A stretch of 64,000 nt of DNA, from assembly GCF_000730385.1 (NCBI RefSeq), contig NZ_CP008849.1, positions 2,914,001-2,978,000 of the forward strand, given 5' to 3'. The notes below the pieces were generated by a model. That model was not told the origin of the DNA, ran no database searches, and was given only the letters and a program-made list of their open reading frames with translations. Of this stretch, positions 45,855 to 54,737 are shown one piece after another; the stretch's first letter is position 1; each line of letters starts with the position of its first letter. This DNA is from Alteromonas australica (GTDB lineage Bacteria > Pseudomonadota > Gammaproteobacteria > Enterobacterales > Alteromonadaceae). The translations under genes and the position numbers were made by a program.

Positions 45855-46388
45855 TTAAAAATTAAGCTTCGTTAGCCCGTCAGATAAAAGTGATTTTACC
45901 TGCTGCCCTTCTTCAGTATCAAGGTAGGCTTTAGCCCCTTCAACAATCTGCATAATTTGCTGAGTGTCTAAGCCTAAGGCGTCAAACTGTTTTTTAAGCT
46001 CATTGACGGACTGAAGCTGTTCACTGTAACTCGCGGCTTTGTCTAGCAATCCGCCTAACGCGCCAGAAGAGGTTACCTGGCTAACATCGGGAACCTGCTC
46101 TACTAGTTCATCAAGGCCAGGTAAGGACTGTGCGAGTTGCGTGAGTTGCTCTGCAGACAGATTGTTTTGCGCATAATTGAAAATTGATGCTAATCCACCC
46201 TCTGCTTGTGTTTCTGTGATACCTACGCTATCACTTACTGCCGCCACCATCGCCTGAATGCTTGGACCGTTCTCGGTTTGTTCAGAAATACCGAAAAAGT
46301 CTTTTACCGAATCTAACCAACCCTCTGCATGACTTTGTGGGGTGACAGCCAAGGCTGCTGTTAAGATAAGCGGTGATAAATATTTCAT
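45855..46388 (-). CDS. DUF2780-family secreted protein
   Basis: 177 residues. Signal peptide MKYLSPLILTAALAVTPQSHA, then a helical, Gln/Ala/Leu-rich mature protein: GWLDSVKDFFG, EGGLASIFNYAQNNLSAEQ, LGGLLDKAASYSEQL and a C-terminal helix pair. This matches DUF2780 (VcgC/VcgE-like) as recalled. It is probably periplasmic; function unknown. A single-gene unit with a strong terminator. Confidence 0.8.
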   Translation of the reverse strand: MKYLSPLILTAALAVTPQSHAEGWLDSVKDFFGISEQTENGPSIQAMVAAVSDSVGITETQAEGGLASIFNYAQNNLSAEQLTQLAQSLPGLDELVEQVPDVSQVTSSGALGGLLDKAASYSEQLQSVNELKKQFDALGLDTQQIMQIVEGAKAYLDTEEGQQVKSLLSDGLTKLNF

Positions 46389-46544
46389 TGGTAAACTCCA
46401 TTAATCATTATTGTAAGTAGCGCGTTCCGCTCAACCCCTGTGGGTGGAGATTGCACAGAAGAATAAAGCCAATAGCCTACCGGTAGTGAAAATTACTGCA
46501 ATTAGGCAAAGGGCTATATTTAATTAGGACTTCAACAATAAGGC

Positions 46545-46573
46545 ATAAAAAAAGCGCCTAAGAGGCGCTTTTT
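46545..46573 (-). terminator. Terminator overlapping the transglutaminase stop codon
   Basis: Stem AAGCGCCT/AGGCGCTT with a three-base loop and flanking A/T runs extending it. On the minus strand the last codon and the stop lie inside the hairpin, which ends in seven T residues. Confidence 0.88.
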
Positions 46574-47352
46574 ACATCGTAGAATTTCACCGGCATTAGA
46601 ATAGTACCGGTAGCGAGAGACATGCCATATCCCGGCCCTTCGTTATCAATGACCGACCCCGGTAAATAGAAGCGCTTATTTGCATCTAAACCATATAGCG
46701 CTGCGTCCATTACTTGCCACTTATTATCGTGCCAAACCTCTGTCCAAGCATGGCCATAAGCGGTGACCCCTACTTCATCTTCAATGATCACCGTGCCGAA
46801 CACCACGCGCCCCGGTTTGCCCAGTGCTCGCATTAATGCCGTGGTTAATACCGCAAATTCTGTACAATCTCCGCTTTTTTCGCGCGCCACTGTAGAGGCA
46901 AAATTAAACCCATGAATGTAGGTAGTATCATCAATATATTCACTGACGTACTTTTCCGCCTCTTCGACGGAAAATGGACCTGTATATTGGGTGGCAAAAG
47001 CAGCGGTAAACTGAGTCGTGCTATCTTCATCCAAATCAATCACGAAACTGGCTGAAGTATACTGTTTAATCACTTCGCCCTGATACTCTGGGCGCAATAC
47101 CATCGTCAGAGTAAGGGCATCTTTAGCAACGTGCTGCACTTCTATGCCCGACCACTGCGTTAACGTTTGCGCAATTTTTTGCGCAGAGTTAGACGACAAA
47201 GTGAGACTAATTCGCTCCCCCAATGCCCCTTCATGATCTTCGCTTAACGAAATTGCCACGTTCGCAAAGGAGGGGTCACTTTGCCCATAGGTGGCAGTGG
47301 CAAAGCATGACAGCAACACCAAAGGCAAAACGTGTTTTCTACACGAAATCAT
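46558..47352 (-). CDS. Secreted transglutaminase-like cysteine protease/acyltransferase
   Basis: 264 residues. Signal peptide with core LPLVLLSCFATATYG, followed by a beta-rich N-terminal domain (about 30-125) and a transglutaminase-like domain. The triad is Cys163 in SGDCTEFAVLT, His201 in AYGHAWTEV and Asp216 in WQVMDAALYG. It should act in the periplasm or outside the cell. It overlaps the upstream gene of unknown function by 4 bp, so the two are made together and may be partners, for example enzyme and substrate or inhibitor. The terminator hairpin contains its stop codon. Confidence 0.85.
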   Translation of the reverse strand: MISCRKHVLPLVLLSCFATATYGQSDPSFANVAISLSEDHEGALGERISLTLSSNSAQKIAQTLTQWSGIEVQHVAKDALTLTMVLRPEYQGEVIKQYTSASFVIDLDEDSTTQFTAAFATQYTGPFSVEEAEKYVSEYIDDTTYIHGFNFASTVAREKSGDCTEFAVLTTALMRALGKPGRVVFGTVIIEDEVGVTAYGHAWTEVWHDNKWQVMDAALYGLDANKRFYLPGSVIDNEGPGYGMSLATGTILMPVKFYDVKSAS

Positions 47353-48584
47353 AGGCTGGGTACGCCTTGCGTATAAATAGATTTCATAAAGATATTGATA
47401 GGCCCCTGCGCCATGACGCCGTGCTTAAAGATACCGTTATCTTCTGCATAGAAATCCAAAACCATTGGGCCCATATCAATCTTCATGTTGGCATCTTCGT
47501 TACCCGTCACTTTGCTCAAGGTAATTGAAATAGCCGACACTGGGTCAGCATCCGGTGTCCACATTTTAAATTGGGCGCTTTCTGCGTCACTTTTTATTAA
47601 ATCCGCGGTTTCTAAATAACTACCAAAATCTGATAATAACCAGCCATCATAGGCTAAGTCTGCAGATACCGCCTTGCCTTGAATCTGCCCTTCTACATGC
47701 CACTTATCGTCAGCCACTGAAATTTCAAACTCTGAGGATAAAACGCCATTATCAATAGTGTACGTACTGCCGTTAATAAGCGAACCATCAGGACGACTCC
47801 ATGAAATATCCGCCGAATCAGTACGGGAAACGGTATTGGCATCTACCGGCACCAACAACGCGGTTTCGCTTTCTATCATGACGTCGCCATCGGCATCCTT
47901 AGTATACTTTTCTACAGCGAAGCCCATAGGAATATCATTGATACGCATTTCATACACAGACTCGAAGAAGGGCGCATCGGCGGGCTCGCTGTTAAAGGTG
48001 TTTACAAATGAAGAAAAGACGTCGAAAAAGATGTCGCGGTAACCCAGTTCGTTGTGCACACAAATTTCTAAGGTGTCGTTGGTTTGCGCAGAATAGGCCT
48101 TAATCATTCCAGCTACCTTTTCTTCTCCTTCGCCTAAGTGGTAGAGAGTATCTAACTGCAAGTAAGGCGTATTGCCTATAACACCGGTATCAATGGCGTA
48201 GTTGAATTGTGCCGAACGGGTTTTTCCGTTTAATTCTGCGGCACCATTTAAGCTTAAATCAACAATAGCATGCAGCGAGTTTGCCGGGCCATCGTACTCG
48301 TTAAACACGTAGCACTCTACAGGCGTAGGCGTGCCAATATCAATATGGTAGTACCATGTACCTTCGCTTTCGTCTACTAACGAAATCTCACCTTTCACTT
48401 TGCCTTTGGCTGCAACGGACGCAAGGGAAAAGTCACTTTCTTTGGTGACGTCAATGCTTCTCGACATCGCTGTTTTAAACCATTCTGGAAAGGTTTCAAT
48501 AGGGATAAAATCTTTTGCGAGGACAGACGTAGAGCTGCATGTTAAGGCTAGGGCAATAGAGGTAAATACAGGCGAAAGCTTCAT
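47349..48584 (-). CDS. Secreted protein of unknown function, coupled to a transglutaminase
   Basis: 411 residues. Signal peptide with core FTSIALALTCSSTSVLA, then a beta-rich, acidic mature protein without recognisable domain. Features are a dyad of cysteines (PVECYVFNEYDG and ETCVH-like LEICVHNELG), and repeated strands such as GEISLVDESEGTWYYHIDIG. No family recognised. The four-base overlap with the transglutaminase gene indicates a fixed two-gene unit. An imperfect inverted repeat lies about 65 bp upstream of its start. Confidence 0.75.
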   Translation of the reverse strand: MKLSPVFTSIALALTCSSTSVLAKDFIPIETFPEWFKTAMSRSIDVTKESDFSLASVAAKGKVKGEISLVDESEGTWYYHIDIGTPTPVECYVFNEYDGPANSLHAIVDLSLNGAAELNGKTRSAQFNYAIDTGVIGNTPYLQLDTLYHLGEGEEKVAGMIKAYSAQTNDTLEICVHNELGYRDIFFDVFSSFVNTFNSEPADAPFFESVYEMRINDIPMGFAVEKYTKDADGDVMIESETALLVPVDANTVSRTDSADISWSRPDGSLINGSTYTIDNGVLSSEFEISVADDKWHVEGQIQGKAVSADLAYDGWLLSDFGSYLETADLIKSDAESAQFKMWTPDADPVSAISITLSKVTGNEDANMKIDMGPMVLDFYAEDNGIFKHGVMAQGPINIFMKSIYTQGVPSL

Positions 48585-48649
48585 AGCATATCTTCCTTGA
48601 TTATAGTTATTGTTAAATCACGCTCTTGGGCGCAGGTTGTATGAATTAG

Positions 48650-48690
48650 GTTACGCAATTAACAAATACTTTTCCATTAAATTACGTAAC
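48650..48690. repeat. Inverted repeat GTTACGCAATT...AATTACGTAAC
   Basis: Two 11-base arms (10 of 11 matching) separated by 19 bases, upstream of the unknown secreted-protein gene. It may be an operator with two half-sites two helical turns apart-plus. No T-run follows. Confidence 0.35.
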
Positions 48691-48771
48691 TGGGTGTAAC
48701 ATTCCGCATCTATTACGACTAAAGACTAATTCATACAGGCGATGAAGCACTGGCTCAATATCACATTGGGC

Positions 48772-49770
48772 TTAACGCTTTTTCATTCTCTTGCTTTGCG
48801 CTTCTCGTTTTTCGTTACGTTTTTCTTTCCTTGCCCGCTTGTCAGGCGTTAACGACCCCTCTTTAAAGCGTTGTTTTCGTTTCGCTTTATCTGCCTCTTT
48901 TCTTGCAGCCGCTTCCGCTATTTCTATTTTTTCCTGTTCCACCATAGCGGGGGTTTCCAAGGTAATACGGCCGAGCTTTCCAGATTGCAATTCATTAAGC
49001 AGAACTTCACAGATTTTATGTAAGTTTACTCGCCCGCCAGCCATAATAGCGCCGCGTTTTCGTGCCGCTGCCTCTAAAAAGGCAAGTTCAGTGTCCGGCA
49101 AATCGTCCAATTTGTAAGTGGACTTCATGACCTCTGGGTAGGCTTTGATCAAGTAGTCAGCAGCAAAAAAACCAACATCATCGTATTCCATTGCCGTGTT
49201 CTTCACAGCCCCCGAAGAGGCAAGCCGATAAATAGAATGAGGGTTTTCTAGTTTTGGCCAGAGTACACCTGGGGTATCAAACAGAATAATTCCGTCCCCT
49301 AAATTTATTCGTTGCTGGCTTTTTGTTACCGCAGGCTCGTTACCGGTTTTAGCAATAATACGGTCGGCCAATATATTAATTAACGTTGACTTCCCAACAT
49401 TGGGAATCCCCGTGATCATGGCTTTAATTGATTTGTGTTGCACATCTTTGTGAGCAAACATTGTTTTAATCATGCCCATAATCTGTTTACTGCTACCGGG
49501 TTTATCACTGGAAGTAGTGATGGTTTTCACGCCACGCTCTGCTTCTAGGTGTGCTTGCCATTGAGCCGTCATCTCTGGATCAGCCAGGTCAAATTTATTG
49601 AGAATTTTAATGCACGGCTTATCGCCCCGAATTTTTGCAATTTCCGGGTTTTCACTGGAATAAGGAATGCGTGCATCCAGCACTTCAATTAAAATATCAA
49701 CTTGACTAAGAGACTCTTTAATCTCTTTAAGGGCTTTGTGCATATGCCCCGGAAACCATTGTAACGCCAC
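48772..49770 (-). CDS. rbgA: Ribosome biogenesis GTPase RbgA/YlqF family
   Basis: About 332 residues of the circularly permuted GTPase family. Order is G4 (LNKFDLAD) first, then G1 (GIPNVGKSTLIN), then G3 (DTPGVLWP), as in YlqF/RbgA. The N-terminal WFPGHMHKALKEIKE is characteristic. A strongly basic C-terminal tail (KRKQRFKEG, KRARKEKRNEKREAQ) should bind rRNA. I prefer the GTG at 49770, which has AAGGTGA six bases upstream, to the GTG three codons earlier. Role in late 50S maturation is known for B. subtilis RbgA; in gammaproteobacteria it is inferred. Confidence 0.93.
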   Translation of the reverse strand: MALQWFPGHMHKALKEIKESLSQVDILIEVLDARIPYSSENPEIAKIRGDKPCIKILNKFDLADPEMTAQWQAHLEAERGVKTITTSSDKPGSSKQIMGMIKTMFAHKDVQHKSIKAMITGIPNVGKSTLINILADRIIAKTGNEPAVTKSQQRINLGDGIILFDTPGVLWPKLENPHSIYRLASSGAVKNTAMEYDDVGFFAADYLIKAYPEVMKSTYKLDDLPDTELAFLEAAARKRGAIMAGGRVNLHKICEVLLNELQSGKLGRITLETPAMVEQEKIEIAEAAARKEADKAKRKQRFKEGSLTPDKRARKEKRNEKREAQSKRMKKR

Positions 49771-49847
49771 GTTATTCACCTTTTTATTGGCGGCAGCGAG
49801 ATCACGTCATGACATTTCTCGCCGCATTAAAATTTGGATTAAGCCGC

Positions 49848-50579
49848 TTATTGAGACAATTGATAAGCGCATATATTCACTGCGCTAGCTAGGTTTAATG
49901 AATCTATTTTACCACTGCCGGCAATGGTAAATGCACTAGCGTTAACTTCCACTAAGGTGTCTCTGGGCACGCCCCGCGCCTCGTTGCCAAACAAGTAACA
50001 TTGGAATTCACTAAAATCAGGGTCGGATATCGCCTTGCCCTGCATATCTAAATACGCAAAGTGAGAAAACCTTTCTGATAAACTCAACAAAGGCACATCA
50101 AGTTCAATGGGGACATGAAAGATAGCCCCCATACTTGCCCTAACAACTTTTGAATTGAAAGGGTCCACGCTATTTGGACTAAGCAACAAGTTAAAATTGC
50201 CAAACCACGCTAGGGATCGCAATATTGTTCCTAAATTTCCTGGGTCTTGCACTTCGTGTAAGTAAACATACCTCCCCCCTGTCACTTCAATCTCTTGTGG
50301 CTTGGCCGGCATGGGGACACAAGCAATAATACCTTGCGGAGATTGAGTATCACTCAGTTGTGACATTTGCTTTTGGGTTACTTCGACGAGTTCAAAAGAG
50401 GGATTTAGCGCCTGTGCCCAAGATAGGTATTCAGCCGTGACATAAAGGGTGATATCACCCATTGACGACAAATTGGCTTTCACCAATTCAAGAACAAGGT
50501 GCTCCCCTTCTACCAAATAGTGTTTAAACTGATTTCGGTACTTTTTTTGGTGCAGCTTTTTTACGTCATCTAATTTCAT
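49848..50579 (-). CDS. TrmH/SpoU-family RNA 2'-O-methyltransferase
   Basis: About 243 residues. An N-terminal substrate-binding domain (HQKKYRNQFKHYLVEGEHLVLEL) and a SPOUT domain with motif 1 HEVQDPGNLGTILRSLAWFG, motif 2 CYLFGNEARGVP and motif 3 SLNLASAVNICAYQL forming the trefoil knot. It methylates a ribose in rRNA or tRNA using SAM; the target (for example G2251-type or other 23S positions) cannot be told. I use the ATG at 50579; a GTG three codons upstream is possible. A repeat-rich promoter region lies just upstream. Confidence 0.92.
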   Translation of the reverse strand: MKLDDVKKLHQKKYRNQFKHYLVEGEHLVLELVKANLSSMGDITLYVTAEYLSWAQALNPSFELVEVTQKQMSQLSDTQSPQGIIACVPMPAKPQEIEVTGGRYVYLHEVQDPGNLGTILRSLAWFGNFNLLLSPNSVDPFNSKVVRASMGAIFHVPIELDVPLLSLSERFSHFAYLDMQGKAISDPDFSEFQCYLFGNEARGVPRDTLVEVNASAFTIAGSGKIDSLNLASAVNICAYQLSQ

Positions 50580-50619
50580 GGTTACCACTTACGCATTCAA
50601 TTGGCGGAGCATTTTAGTT

Positions 50620-50684
50620 ACACGCTAGTGTGTTAACTGACACGTGCTAAAAGCGCGACACTTTACACTATAGCGTGTTAACTG
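50620..50684. repeat. Direct and inverted repeats upstream of the TrmH-family gene
   Basis: AGTGTGTTAACTG (50627-50639) and AGCGTGTTAACTG (50672-50684) are near-identical direct repeats 45 bp apart. ACACGCTA (50620-50627) and TAGCGTGT (50671-50678) form an exact inverted pair. Probably a regulatory array or a degenerate intergenic repeat. Confidence 0.5.
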
Positions 50685-50734
50685 TAATCGCATTTTACTG
50701 AAATCTGGCGTAGAAGAAACATGAGATGAAAAGG

Positions 50735-50761
50735 AAAAAAGGCCAGCACGTAAGGCTGACC
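50735..50761 (-). terminator. Terminator downstream of the PKD lipoprotein gene
   Basis: On the minus strand GGTCAGC and GCTGGCC form a stem with one G-T pair around CTTACGT, followed by six T residues; it lies about 50 bases after the stop at 50808. Confidence 0.8.
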
Positions 50762-50807
50762 TAAAAAGAAAGATTAATGCTCTCTATTGCGAACAGGTTA
50801 CGCTGCC

Positions 50808-53800
50808 CTACTGATAGTCAGAATAGTGATACTCACCATTTAAGGTATTATTGATATTCTCAACGAATCCTTTTGCCTTCTCAATATCCTCAAACAGGAA
50901 GTTATAGTCGTTGTGCTCTGCATCTTCTTCGTCGGTAACGAAAACATGCACACCACCTTCACTAAGGGATAAGTATAACCTGCCCCCTAAATCTATACTG
51001 CCATCGTCGTTTTTGCTAAACGCATAGGTGGCGTCCACCTCGTCAAAACGGCTGTCGGTATAGATATTTACTTCACCATCAGCAAACTCAACGAAGGCCA
51101 TACCCCACGTTCCGTCTTCTTGCACATCGACAAGTGCGAGTGGCGTGCCGGCAATGCTATCGAAAGAGGCGGCAGATGTTTTATCTCTAAGTAGCGCTTC
51201 ATAATCATCGGCATCAGATGAGGCAAAAAACACAATTGCAGGTGCTTCATTAAACAGGTTCACGACGAAGTTATCGTTTCGGTAAAGCAGGGTTTCAACC
51301 GAGGTAGGTTTCCCTGTCGCGCCTTCATCGAATAACACACTGTTATCGGCACCTACGGCATATTCACCCTCAGCACTCCCTTTAATCGAAGACGCTGTTG
51401 CATAGGTTCCGTCAGCATTGAGGATAATGGTGAAACTTACATCGTCATACTCGGTTACCTCATTTTGCGCAACGCCGTAAAGCTCGGAGCCTATAAACGC
51501 TCTAGGGTCTATTAAGTCCAAATACGCTTTTGGCGGAGACATCGGAAGGTATTGATTATCAGGCAGTGGAACAGGTACAGGTCGCGCGATTTGTTTTGAT
51601 ATTCTTCGATTATCGAAGGTTAAGTAATCGAATACTCCGTCGAATCCATCACTGCCACTCGAGGTGTAAAAATCGAATTTGTGGGTATTGGTTACGTGGT
51701 ATGCGTTCCCTTCCAAAGCGAACAAATTCCAATGGCGTTCATTGTAAAGGTAGCAGCCTGCATCGGAACCGAAACACCCTGGCCAACTATAATCTTCAAA
51801 CCGATTGCGGGTAATGCTAAGTCCACCGTTATCCGTTACCTTCCATTCCCCATACATAACGAGCATCTCATCGACCGAAATAGCGCCGTCACCATTGTCG
51901 TCGGCCGTTTCAATGCTGTAGGCCTTTCCATTTGGCCATAATTCCCACCAAAACTCATTGATTGTTTCACCGTCGAAAGCGTATGTGTAAACACCGGGCA
52001 CATTTGCAATGTCAAATTTAATGTTGCTGTCAACTTCGCTACCAGCATCCACTTTAAACGAGTTTACGGCGCCATCAGCAGATGTTCCCGATACTGCATA
52101 TAACGTCACCCCTTCACTATTGGTTAACTGTAAATAGCGCAGCTCTGCCCCATCATCAAACGTAATAACCAGCTCATTCACCCCATCATCCACGGTGGAA
52201 GGTTGTGTAATCCAAGTGAACCCGGCGCGTTCTAGCTGAGTTTCTCCACTGCCCTGAGGTGAAAAGCTAAATATATCAGCCCCCCTATTGTAAGCGGTGA
52301 TCGCGTCATCAGGAGAAGGGAACAAGATCCCTGGAACTGGCAGGGATAAAATGGTTTCACTGTCATTGTTTAGCGCAACCTCAGATACATTATCTACCGA
52401 TATTGCCGTTATCTGTTTAACCGGGTCATTATTATGAAGCTCGTCGCTTAACTCACCATTTGGGTAATGGGTGGTATATACCGAGAAAAATTCAAGGGAA
52501 AGAATGCCTTCTTTGTCTGAAAGCAAGCGATACTGCAATTCATGGTAAATATACTCAACGGGCACATAATACTGTATACCATCGAGGACGATATTCGTGT
52601 TTGATGAAACAGTATAGTCGCCCTCGTTAAAGCGCAGTATCAGTTTGCCGTCGTCGTTGGTAAGGGTAGCCTCAACGTCCGTGTCGAAGGCAGTGAAACG
52701 CGCACTATTGTCATCGATAATCTGTACAAAACTACCTGGGTGTGTAATGAGGGGATTATGATAATCAGAGACATAAAAACTTATCGGGTCACTATCGCTA
52801 CTCACTTCAATAAGATCAGGGTCGGCGACAATTTCCTGGTAGGCGTCTTCATATTCTTGAGTATTTTCGACAACCTCAAGGTACGCTGCCGCGACGTCTG
52901 TGTTTTGCGCTAAAGCCAATGTGTCTTCAATGCCTTCCGGCAGTGCTAAACTGCTATTCGCTGGCGCTTTATCTATGGCCACTTTAATTGCCGTCGCTAA
53001 CGCAAACATTTCCTCTTGAGACACTCTTAGGTTAAGTGCTGCCAACATTTCATCATCAACAACAGGCTCTCCTAGGTTTTCGCGCAAAATAAGTGCTGAA
53101 TTTGCCGTCGTTACATTGGTAACATTGACATCAAAGAGTTCATCTTTGGTGAGTAAGCCATTGTCGTTTGAAGCCTGATTTAACGCATCGGCGGTACCCA
53201 AAATCGACATCAACCTAGCGTGTGACTGGTCATCCTTACCTTGCGCCACAACAGAAATCATTTGCGCCCCATCATCGTCATCTAGACTTAATGAAATTAC
53301 GTAATCACCTTGCCCATCTGCAGAGCTGGTAACCTCTTCGTCGCCGATGAAAAAAGTCACGGTAGCATCGACAATCGGTGAGTCGGTAACTCGCCCTGCA
53401 ATCTCCAAATTTATTTGCTTTTGCGTCACCTCGACATTAACCGATTCGCTGACTGTCACGCCTTCATCGTCGGTGACACTCACGGAAAACGTGAGTGTTT
53501 CGTCTTGATCAACCGACGGTGCATCAAAGCTCAACGTTGCCGTGTCTGCATCGACTAAAGTCACTTCTGTACCTTGAGTTTGTTGCCAGCTATACGAAAC
53601 CACGTCCCCATCATCTGAAGCTACAGCCGTTAAGGTTACGGCCTGCTTTTCTTCCACCACCTTGGCAGCCACGGAAACGCTTGGCGAGGCATTCACATGG
53701 GTAACAGTCACATTCACACTGTCAGCGCTAGTGTCTGCGTCATCGTCCGTTACCGTGAGTTCAAAAGTCAGTGTTTCAGAAGGGTTAACATCCGGCGCTG

Positions 53801-54083
53801 TGAAGCTCACTGTTGATGTATCTGCGCCTGTTAATTCAACGGTAGCACCTGCTACCTGGACCCAACGGTAAGTGACAACGTCACCGTCTTCATCCGTTAC
53901 TGAACTGACAAGTGTCACCTCTGTGAGTTCATCTATGGTGATATCATCGCCCGCATCTACCACGGGGGCTTGGTTGGCAATTTCTTCTACAGGCTCTTTT
54001 TTGTCGTCATCGTTACAGCCACACAAGGCCACAAGAAGTGACGCAGCAATGACACTTTTTTTATATTTTTTTGAGACCAACAT
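50808..54083 (-). CDS. Large surface lipoprotein with PKD-type repeats
   Basis: 1091 residues. A lipoprotein signal ends at the lipobox VALCGC (Cys23), followed by an acidic linker NDDDKKEP. Two PKD/cadherin-like beta-sandwich repeats come next (about 38-130 and 132-222: APVVDAGDDITIDEL, TYRWVQVAGATVELTG, LTFELTVTDDDADTS and their copies). A carboxypeptidase-like unit (EIAGRVTDSPIVDATVTFF) follows near 230. The remaining 800 residues are Asp/Tyr-rich beta structure with an EF-hand-like DDNGDGAISVDEM. No catalytic motif is seen; it is probably a surface adhesion or binding protein. Good GGAAG Shine-Dalgarno site; divergent from the AraC gene. Confidence 0.8.
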   Translation of the reverse strand: MLVSKKYKKSVIAASLLVALCGCNDDDKKEPVEEIANQAPVVDAGDDITIDELTEVTLVSSVTDEDGDVVTYRWVQVAGATVELTGADTSTVSFTAPDVNPSETLTFELTVTDDDADTSADSVNVTVTHVNASPSVSVAAKVVEEKQAVTLTAVASDDGDVVSYSWQQTQGTEVTLVDADTATLSFDAPSVDQDETLTFSVSVTDDEGVTVSESVNVEVTQKQINLEIAGRVTDSPIVDATVTFFIGDEEVTSSADGQGDYVISLSLDDDDGAQMISVVAQGKDDQSHARLMSILGTADALNQASNDNGLLTKDELFDVNVTNVTTANSALILRENLGEPVVDDEMLAALNLRVSQEEMFALATAIKVAIDKAPANSSLALPEGIEDTLALAQNTDVAAAYLEVVENTQEYEDAYQEIVADPDLIEVSSDSDPISFYVSDYHNPLITHPGSFVQIIDDNSARFTAFDTDVEATLTNDDGKLILRFNEGDYTVSSNTNIVLDGIQYYVPVEYIYHELQYRLLSDKEGILSLEFFSVYTTHYPNGELSDELHNNDPVKQITAISVDNVSEVALNNDSETILSLPVPGILFPSPDDAITAYNRGADIFSFSPQGSGETQLERAGFTWITQPSTVDDGVNELVITFDDGAELRYLQLTNSEGVTLYAVSGTSADGAVNSFKVDAGSEVDSNIKFDIANVPGVYTYAFDGETINEFWWELWPNGKAYSIETADDNGDGAISVDEMLVMYGEWKVTDNGGLSITRNRFEDYSWPGCFGSDAGCYLYNERHWNLFALEGNAYHVTNTHKFDFYTSSGSDGFDGVFDYLTFDNRRISKQIARPVPVPLPDNQYLPMSPPKAYLDLIDPRAFIGSELYGVAQNEVTEYDDVSFTIILNADGTYATASSIKGSAEGEYAVGADNSVLFDEGATGKPTSVETLLYRNDNFVVNLFNEAPAIVFFASSDADDYEALLRDKTSAASFDSIAGTPLALVDVQEDGTWGMAFVEFADGEVNIYTDSRFDEVDATYAFSKNDDGSIDLGGRLYLSLSEGGVHVFVTDEEDAEHNDYNFLFEDIEKAKGFVENINNTLNGEYHYSDYQ

Positions 54084-54254
54084 TCTACTTCCTTTCCGGT
54101 TAAATCAATTCAACGCTGACGAAATACCCATCGAAATCTGCACAAATAATAATCGCAACCTACCTTGCATTTCCTTCCTCAATTCGCGCAATCGCCTATT
54201 TTTTCTACCGAAAAAATCTTTTTGTTTTTTTTTGGAATACGCCGTTTAATTTTC

Positions 54255-54314
54255 TTACTACGTTGTGAGTGGACACTTCTGCATAGTGACGCCTTACCGG
54301 AATTTACGTAGTAA
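54255..54314. repeat. Inverted repeat TTACTACGT...ACGTAGTAA before the AraC gene
   Basis: Exact 9-base arms (54255-54263 and 54306-54314) 42 bases apart, just before the Shine-Dalgarno site of the AraC-like gene in the 245-bp divergent region. Possibly two half-sites for that regulator. Confidence 0.4.
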
Positions 54315-54328
54315 AAAGGCAAGATGGC

Positions 54329-54712
54329 ATGCAAGGAAACAACACGCTTTTCTACCGTTCGTTTGCAGAAAAATTTGAGCAACAATTGAATTTGGAGATA
54401 TCACGAAGGCAAAACCCTAAAGTATTCATTGTTTCGGACATTCGGGTTCAGGAGTTAGCAAAGAGACTCAACATGGATGTTTCTAATTTAAGAAGGCAAT
54501 GCCAAAAACATTACCAAAAGTCGCCAAAAGCACTTATTGATATTTATAGAATCAGGAAAGCAAGAAAACTATTATCAAAGGGAATACGGCCCTCGGTAAT
54601 TGCAGCTCAACTTGGGTTCTATGAGCACAAAACATTCTCTACGGTATTTAAAAGGCACGTTGGCATTGCGCCTAGCGAATTTATTAAAAGCCACTGCGCT
54701 TTTGATATTTAA
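54329..54712 (+). CDS. Stand-alone AraC-type DNA-binding protein
   Basis: 127 residues. Almost the whole protein is an AraC/XylS DNA-binding domain (about 38-125): two helix-turn-helices, VQELAKRLNMDVSNLRRQCQ and PSVIAAQLGFYEHKTFSTVF, ending with FKRHVGIAPSEF. There is no sensor domain, so it resembles the DNA-binding half of larger regulators, or MarA-like proteins. AAGG lies nine bases before the ATG. It is divergent from the PKD lipoprotein gene and convergent with the kinase gene, so either could be its target. Confidence 0.85.
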   Translation: MQGNNTLFYRSFAEKFEQQLNLEISRRQNPKVFIVSDIRVQELAKRLNMDVSNLRRQCQKHYQKSPKALIDIYRIRKARKLLSKGIRPSVIAAQLGFYEHKTFSTVFKRHVGIAPSEFIKSHCAFDI

Positions 54713-54737
54713 CGCGTCGGAAGGTATCCGATAAAGA

